64,000 bases of DNA from Streptomyces sp. Edi2 (GTDB lineage: Bacteria; Actinomycetota; Actinomycetes; Streptomycetales; Streptomycetaceae). A program made the position numbers and the translations under genes. Below, piece by piece: positions 60,432 through 64,000 of the stretch. The notes beneath the pieces were generated by a model. That model made no database searches. It saw only the letters and a list, made by a program, of their open reading frames with translations, and was not told the DNA's origin. Numbering within the stretch: the first letter of the stretch is position 1; the number at the start of each line of letters is the position of its first letter. The stretch spans positions 2,728,001 through 2,792,000 of the forward strand of contig NZ_JBEJGX010000003.1 of assembly GCF_040253635.1 (NCBI RefSeq), read 5' to 3'.

Positions 60432-60470
60432 GCAACCCAGCGGTTGCACCTCCTGTCGTCACGTGCAACC
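60432..60470 (+). promoter_or_regulatory. Three GCAACC/GGTTGC half-sites, probable ArsR operator
   Basis: GCAACC (60432-60437), GGTTGCAC (60442-60449) and GTGCAACC (60463-60470) form two overlapping inverted repeats with spacings of 4 and 13 bases, about 50 bases before the SRPBCC gene. Position in front of an operon that ends with an ArsR gene suggests autoregulation. Confidence 0.6.
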
Positions 60471-60518
60471 ATCAGGTAGCACGTAAGCACCGGAAGGGCA
60501 CGACAGGAGGAGCACCCC

Positions 60519-61034
60519 ATGAGCACCGACAGCGATCAGCACAAGGACAGCGGCGGGGGCGGCGCAGGTGGCGCAGGCGACACCAACGACCGCATCGAGC
60601 GGGAGATCAGCATCGCCGCACCCGTGGAGCGCGTCTGGGCCGTGCTCACCGAGCCGGAGCACGTCGGCTCGTGGTTCGGCCAGGGCGAGCCGGCGCCGGT
60701 CGACCTGCGGCCGGGCGGGATCATGGAGCTCGACCACGGTGAGTACGGCCAGTTCCTGACCAAGATCGTGAAGGTGGACCCGCCGCACCACTTCTCGTAC
60801 CGCTGGGCCAGCGCGCACCCCGGCGAGGTGGCGGTCGAGGGCAACTCCACCCTCGTCGAATTCACCCTCACCCCGGAGGGCGACGGCACCCACCTGCGCG
60901 TGGTGGAGAGCGGATTCGCCGGCCTCCGCATCCCCGAGGACCGCAGGAAGACCGCCGGGTACGAAAGCCACTCCGCAGGCTGGTCCGGCCAGGTGGAGAA
61001 CATCCGGCGGTACGCGGAGCAGCTCGCGGCATGA
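60519..61034 (+). CDS. SRPBCC/AHSA1-domain protein
   Basis: A 171-residue protein. Behind a 20-residue Gly-rich leader comes the AHSA1-type START domain: IEREISIAAPVERVWAVLTEPEHVGSWFG, HHFSYRWAS, STLVEFTLTPEGDGTHLRVVE and a final GYESHSAGWSGQVENIRRY. Such proteins are regularly paired with an ArsR repressor in actinobacteria and may be ligand-binding partners. CAGGAGGAG precedes the ATG. The stop overlaps the ArsR start by ATGA, so the two are coupled. Confidence 0.88.
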   Translation: MSTDSDQHKDSGGGGAGGAGDTNDRIEREISIAAPVERVWAVLTEPEHVGSWFGQGEPAPVDLRPGGIMELDHGEYGQFLTKIVKVDPPHHFSYRWASAHPGEVAVEGNSTLVEFTLTPEGDGTHLRVVESGFAGLRIPEDRRKTAGYESHSAGWSGQVENIRRYAEQLAA

Positions 61035-61516
61035 CGAGGGCCGGAGAAGCGGGCGGGGGGCCGGGCCGGGGCGTTGGCCAGGACTCGGGAGGGGGCGGCG
61101 GCGGTCCGGGCTCGCATGTGGACGCCGGCCAGGGCTCGGGCGTTGGCCAGGGCTCGGGGGCGGGCTCGGGCGTTGACCGGGGCTCTGGCCAGGGTTCCGG
61201 CTCGGACGCCGTGGCGGAGGTCTTCTCCGCGCTGGCGGACCCGACCCGCCGCCGGATACTCGACGCCCTCGCCGCGCACGGCGAGGCGACCGCCACGGTC
61301 CTGGCAGCCGAACTGCCGGTCAGCCGCCAGGCCATCGTCAAACACCTGGGGATCCTGGACCGCGCCGGTCTGGTCGCCGGCCACCGGGAGGGCAGGGAAG
61401 CGCGCTACCGGGTCATACCGGAGCGGCTGGGGGTCACCGCCCGGTGGATGGACCGGGTGGCCGCCGCCTGGGACACCCGCCTCTCGGCGATCAAGCGCCT
61501 CGCCGAGGAGGAGTGA
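61031..61516 (+). CDS. ArsR family regulator with Gly/Ser-rich N-terminus
   Basis: A 161-residue repressor. Residues 58-140 are the winged helix: VAEVFSALADPTRRRILDAL, ATATVLAAELPVSRQAIVKH and LGILDRAGLVAGHREGREAR. No CxC metal site is present, so it is not an arsenic sensor. The first 57 residues are a Gly-Ser-Gln low-complexity arm (GQGSGVGQGSGAGSG) with no counterpart in ordinary ArsR proteins. The ATG overlaps the SRPBCC stop (ATGA). It probably represses the operon through the half-sites at 60432-60470. Confidence 0.9.
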   Translation: MTRAGEAGGGPGRGVGQDSGGGGGGPGSHVDAGQGSGVGQGSGAGSGVDRGSGQGSGSDAVAEVFSALADPTRRRILDALAAHGEATATVLAAELPVSRQAIVKHLGILDRAGLVAGHREGREARYRVIPERLGVTARWMDRVAAAWDTRLSAIKRLAEEE

Positions 61517-61672
61517 TCACGGACGCGACGCCCGGGGCAGAGGGAGGGCGGACGGGGAGGACGTAAGACGGACAGGGGACGGACAGCCCTCCTCCGGCCT
61601 TCCTCCAGCCCTCTCCGGTCCCGGCCGCCCCACCCACGTACTCTGGTCGCCCCCGTACGGAGGAGCACAGGC

Positions 61673-62617
61673 GTGACCCGGTGGAACACCAGCCACATCG
61701 CCGACCAGACCGGCCGCTCGGCGGTCGTCACCGGCGCCAACAGCGGACTCGGCTACGCCACGGCGCGTGAACTGGCCCGCGCCGGCGCCCGCGTACTGCT
61801 GGCCTGCCGCAACGAGGCACGGGGCATGGCCGCCCTGGACCGGCTGCGGTCCGATGTCCCCACCGCCGAGGCCGAGTTCCGGCCCCTCGACCTGGCCGAT
61901 CTCTCCTCCGTACGGGACTTCGCCGCCGCCCTCGACGACTTCGACGGCGACCGCCTCGACCTGCTCATCAACAACGCCGGCGTGATGGCATTGCCGTACC
62001 GGACCACCGCCGACGGCTTCGAGATGCAGTTCGGCACCAACCATCTCGGCCACTTCGCACTGACCGGGCTGCTGCTGCCCAAGCTGCTCGCCACGCCCGG
62101 CGCCCGGGTCGTCACCGTCTCCAGCATGCTGCACGCCCTCGCCGACCTCGACTTCACCGACCTCAACAGCGCGCGCTCCTACCGCCGCTGGATCGCGTAC
62201 AGCCGCTCCAAGGGCGCCAACCTGCTCTTCACCCACGAACTGTCCCGGCGGCTGGCCGCGGCCGGCTCCCAGGTCGTCGCGGCCGCCGCGCACCCCGGAT
62301 ACGCCTCCACCAATCTCATGACCGCCGGCGTCCGCATGGAGGGCCGCACCTCCGCCGAGCGGATCATCGACTTCGGGACGGGCCTCGTCGCCCAGTCCCC
62401 GGACGGCGGTGCCCTGGGTACCCTCTGCGCGGCCACCGCGCCCCATATGCGGCCCGACTCCTTCATCGGTCCGCGCAACGGGCTGCGCGGCGCCCCCGTC
62501 CAGTCCTTCCGCGCCCCCTGGACCAGGAAGGACGCCAACGGCGAGCGCCTGTGGGCCGCATCGGAGGAGCTCACCGGTGTCCGCTACGACTTCTCGCGCC
62601 CGGCTGCGGCATTCTGA
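61673..62617 (+). CDS. SDR oxidoreductase (retinol-dehydrogenase-like)
   Basis: A 314-residue short-chain dehydrogenase: [18 protein letters not shown] (about 18-35), [44 protein letters not shown] with the Tyr and Lys, and [10 protein letters not shown]. The [13 protein letters not shown] segment is typical of the oxidoreductase group annotated as retinol-dehydrogenase-like. GTG at 61673 is preceded by GGAGGAGCACAGGC. The gene is separate from the ArsR operon by 156 bases and is followed by a 15-bp repeat array. Confidence 0.9.
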   Translation: MTRWNTSHIADQTGRSAVVTGANSGLGYATARELARAGARVLLACRNEARGMAALDRLRSDVPTAEAEFRPLDLADLSSVRDFAAALDDFDGDRLDLLINNAGVMALPYRTTADGFEMQFGTNHLGHFALTGLLLPKLLATPGARVVTVSSMLHALADLDFTDLNSARSYRRWIAYSRSKGANLLFTHELSRRLAAAGSQVVAAAAHPGYASTNLMTAGVRMEGRTSAERIIDFGTGLVAQSPDGGALGTLCAATAPHMRPDSFIGPRNGLRGAPVQSFRAPWTRKDANGERLWAASEELTGVRYDFSRPAAAF

Positions 62618-62630
62618 ACGAGCGGTACGG

Positions 62631-62705
62631 CACAGACCGGCACGGCACAGACCGGCACGGCACAGGCCGGCACGGCACAGGCCGGCACGGCGCAGACCGG
62701 CACCG
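62631..62705. repeat. 15-bp tandem repeat, five copies
   Basis: CACAGACCGGCACGG-like units start at 62631, 62646, 62661, 62676 and 62691, the middle ones with GGCC for GACC. They lie directly after the SDR gene. Confidence 0.9.
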
Positions 62706-62846
62706 CCGACCGCACCACCCCGCGTCAAGACCCCGTGAAGAACACCCCGTTGCCCGCCAGGAGGCCGCCAAGGCCGTGGGCGGCGGCCGCTCTGCCCCGC
62801 ACGCTGGCCTGGTCCCACACGGTGCCGCACGGAGGTACGACGCACA

Positions 62847-63365
62847 ATGCCGATGGTGTCCCGGCCCGATGGCCGGCCCGAGGAACCGCCGGATACCGCC
62901 ACCGGCACCCTCAGCACCCGACCGGGTGCCGGCCGCAGCGGCTCCGGAGCCGGATCCGGAGCCGGCCATGCCACCACCGACCGCCTCACCGGCCGCCCCG
63001 ATAACCGCACGGCTGCCACACCTGCCGCGAGCGCCACGCCCACCACACCCGCCAGACCCGCCACACCCGCCACACCCGCCACACCCGCCACGACTGACGA
63101 ACCCGACACGACTGACGAACCCGACACGACTGACGAACCCGACACCCGCCACCGGCTCACCACACTCCAGGGCCTGGCCGCCCTCTCGCCCGATGCCATG
63201 GCGTCCGTCGCCTACGGCCCCGAGTCGATCGTGCTGGTCCTGGCCGCGGAAGGCAGCTACGGCCTCGGTTTCCCCCTCCCCGTTACCCTCGCCATCGCCG
63301 CGCTGGGGGAAGAGCTCGCGAGGGGAAGGGCTCGCGAGGGGGACGTGAGGGGAAACGACCCGTGA
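62847..63365 (+). pseudogene. Truncated APC-type permease (N-terminus only)
   Basis: After 100 low-complexity residues (ATPATPATPAT and three DEPDTT units) the frame encodes RLTTLQGLAALSPDAMASVA and YGPESIVLVLAAEGSYGLGF, then PLPVTLAIAAL, a good match to the first membrane helix of APC-superfamily permeases (SLDALASVAYGPEAIVLVL type). Then it changes to ARGRAREG and stops; the remaining eleven or so helices are missing. Whatever upstream start is used, no transporter can be made. The repeats in front may not be translated. Confidence 0.65.
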
Positions 63366-63466
63366 TGCGGAACTGCTCACTTCTCACTTCTCACTGCTCA
63401 CCGCTCGTGACACGGAACTGCTCGTGGTGACGCTCCGTTGTCAGTGGTGCGTCCTACCGTGAGGTC

Positions 63467-64000
63467 ATGAACCCCGCGAACCCCGCCATGGATTACGAAG
63501 GTCACTGCGCCGCCATCGTCGACCAGGCCACACTGCTGGCGTCCTGCCTCACGGAGCAGGACGCCGACCTGACGACCACCGTCCCCTCCTGCCCCGACTG
63601 GAACCTCGCCCAGCTGCTCCGTCATCTGGGCGAGGCCCATCGCTGGGTCGAGGACCTGGTACGGACCCGGGCGACCGAACCCCCGCCCGAGACCGCCCTC
63701 CGCGTCCTTCCCCGCGACACCACCCAGTCCCCCGCCGAGGCCGCCGCCTGGCTCACCGAAGGTGCCCGGCGCCTTGCGGACACGCTGCGCTCCACGGACC
63801 CCGGCACCGAGATCTGGACCCCGCTCCCCTCCGGCTCCCCGCGCTTCTTCGCCCGCCGCATGGCCCACGAGACGGTCATGCACCGCGCCGATGTCACGCT
63901 CGCGCTCGGCAGCGACTTCACCGTCGACCAGCACCTCGCCCTCGACACCGTCGACGAATGGATGGAACTCGGCTCCCTCCCCGAGATGTTCGACTTCCAT
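63467..64000 (+). CDS. Maleylpyruvate isomerase family mycothiol-dependent enzyme (cut by edge)
   Basis: The first 178 residues are visible. The DinB/MDMPI fold is recognised from YEGHCAAIVDQATLLASCLT, the motif TTTVPSCPDWNLAQLLRHLGEAHRWVE (His of the metal site) and FARRMAHETVMHRADVTLAL with the HExxxH-like pair. The C-terminal part continues beyond the window. Members use mycothiol as a cofactor or transfer it, and many actinobacterial paralogues have no assigned substrate. ATG at 63467 is preceded by GTGAGG. The antisense open frame here is a shadow. Confidence 0.88.
   Translation, partial: MNPANPAMDYEGHCAAIVDQATLLASCLTEQDADLTTTVPSCPDWNLAQLLRHLGEAHRWVEDLVRTRATEPPPETALRVLPRDTTQSPAEAAAWLTEGARRLADTLRSTDPGTEIWTPLPSGSPRFFARRMAHETVMHRADVTLALGSDFTVDQHLALDTVDEWMELGSLPEMFDFH

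Overview
The window is very GC-rich, with codon usage strongly biased to G/C at third positions, frequent GTG starts, leaderless-looking promoters and lineage-typical families (MmyB-like regulators next to SDR genes, XRE/DUF5753 plus DUF397, DUF4232 lipoproteins, a SigR-type promoter before thioredoxin). All of this indicates a Streptomyces or very close relative. The right half carries core genes in an order known from Streptomyces chromosomes: FGGY kinase, RpoD-type sigma factor, dnaG, dgt, sirohydrochlorin chelatase-like, adenosine deaminase, cutA and nirB-nirD.

Layout. 0-5 kb: thioredoxin (cut by the left edge) with a SigR-like promoter, a cupin, a GT2 glycosyltransferase, a DUF5996 protein, a beheaded SDR gene and an intact MmyB-like regulator. 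5.0-24.5 kb: an accessory stretch that looks like a decayed integrative element. A degenerate copy of the 3' part of a CAU-anticodon tRNA sits at 5.02 kb in direct orientation with the intact tRNA at 24.5 kb, and integrase fragments lie just inside both ends. It holds a SpoIIE-type phosphatase, three lipoproteins sharing an 11-bp-period upstream box, two related small secreted proteins, a hydrolase/TetR divergon, a Ser/Thr kinase, a TetX-like monooxygenase/TetR divergon, a RidA protein, an IS graveyard, an Atu4866-SDR-SDR operon and a frameshifted serine recombinase. 24.5-25.0 kb: tRNA(CAU) and two tRNA-Asn, all on the minus strand.

25-46 kb is mostly core metabolism and information processing: FGGY kinase, sigma factor, DnaG primase, threonine dehydratase-like enzyme, ferredoxin-reductase-like enzyme, a translationally coupled sirohydrochlorin chelatase-dgt pair, adenosine deaminase, gamma-glutamylcyclotransferase, YdcF/SanA protein, secreted protease with CutA, TSUP permease, secreted lipase, aldo/keto reductase and a ferric-reductase-like flavoprotein. 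47-52 kb is accessory: a beheaded XRE/DUF5753 gene with a DUF397 partner, then a striking trio of a cysteine-rich protein with six 99-residue Ig-like repeats, a 52-residue CNCGGG protein and a DUF1360-like membrane protein. 52-64 kb: a frameshifted alcohol dehydrogenase, a winged-helix regulator, an I36-type secreted protein, a lipoprotein glycosidase-like protein, nirB-nirD, an SRPBCC-ArsR operon, an SDR, a truncated permease and a mycothiol-dependent-isomerase-like gene cut by the right edge.

Two cautions. Several genes are interrupted by single-base losses, which may be genuine decay or consensus errors. Many intergenic spaces are filled with short tandem repeats (8-35 bp) that create long spurious open frames on both strands; these were not annotated as genes.
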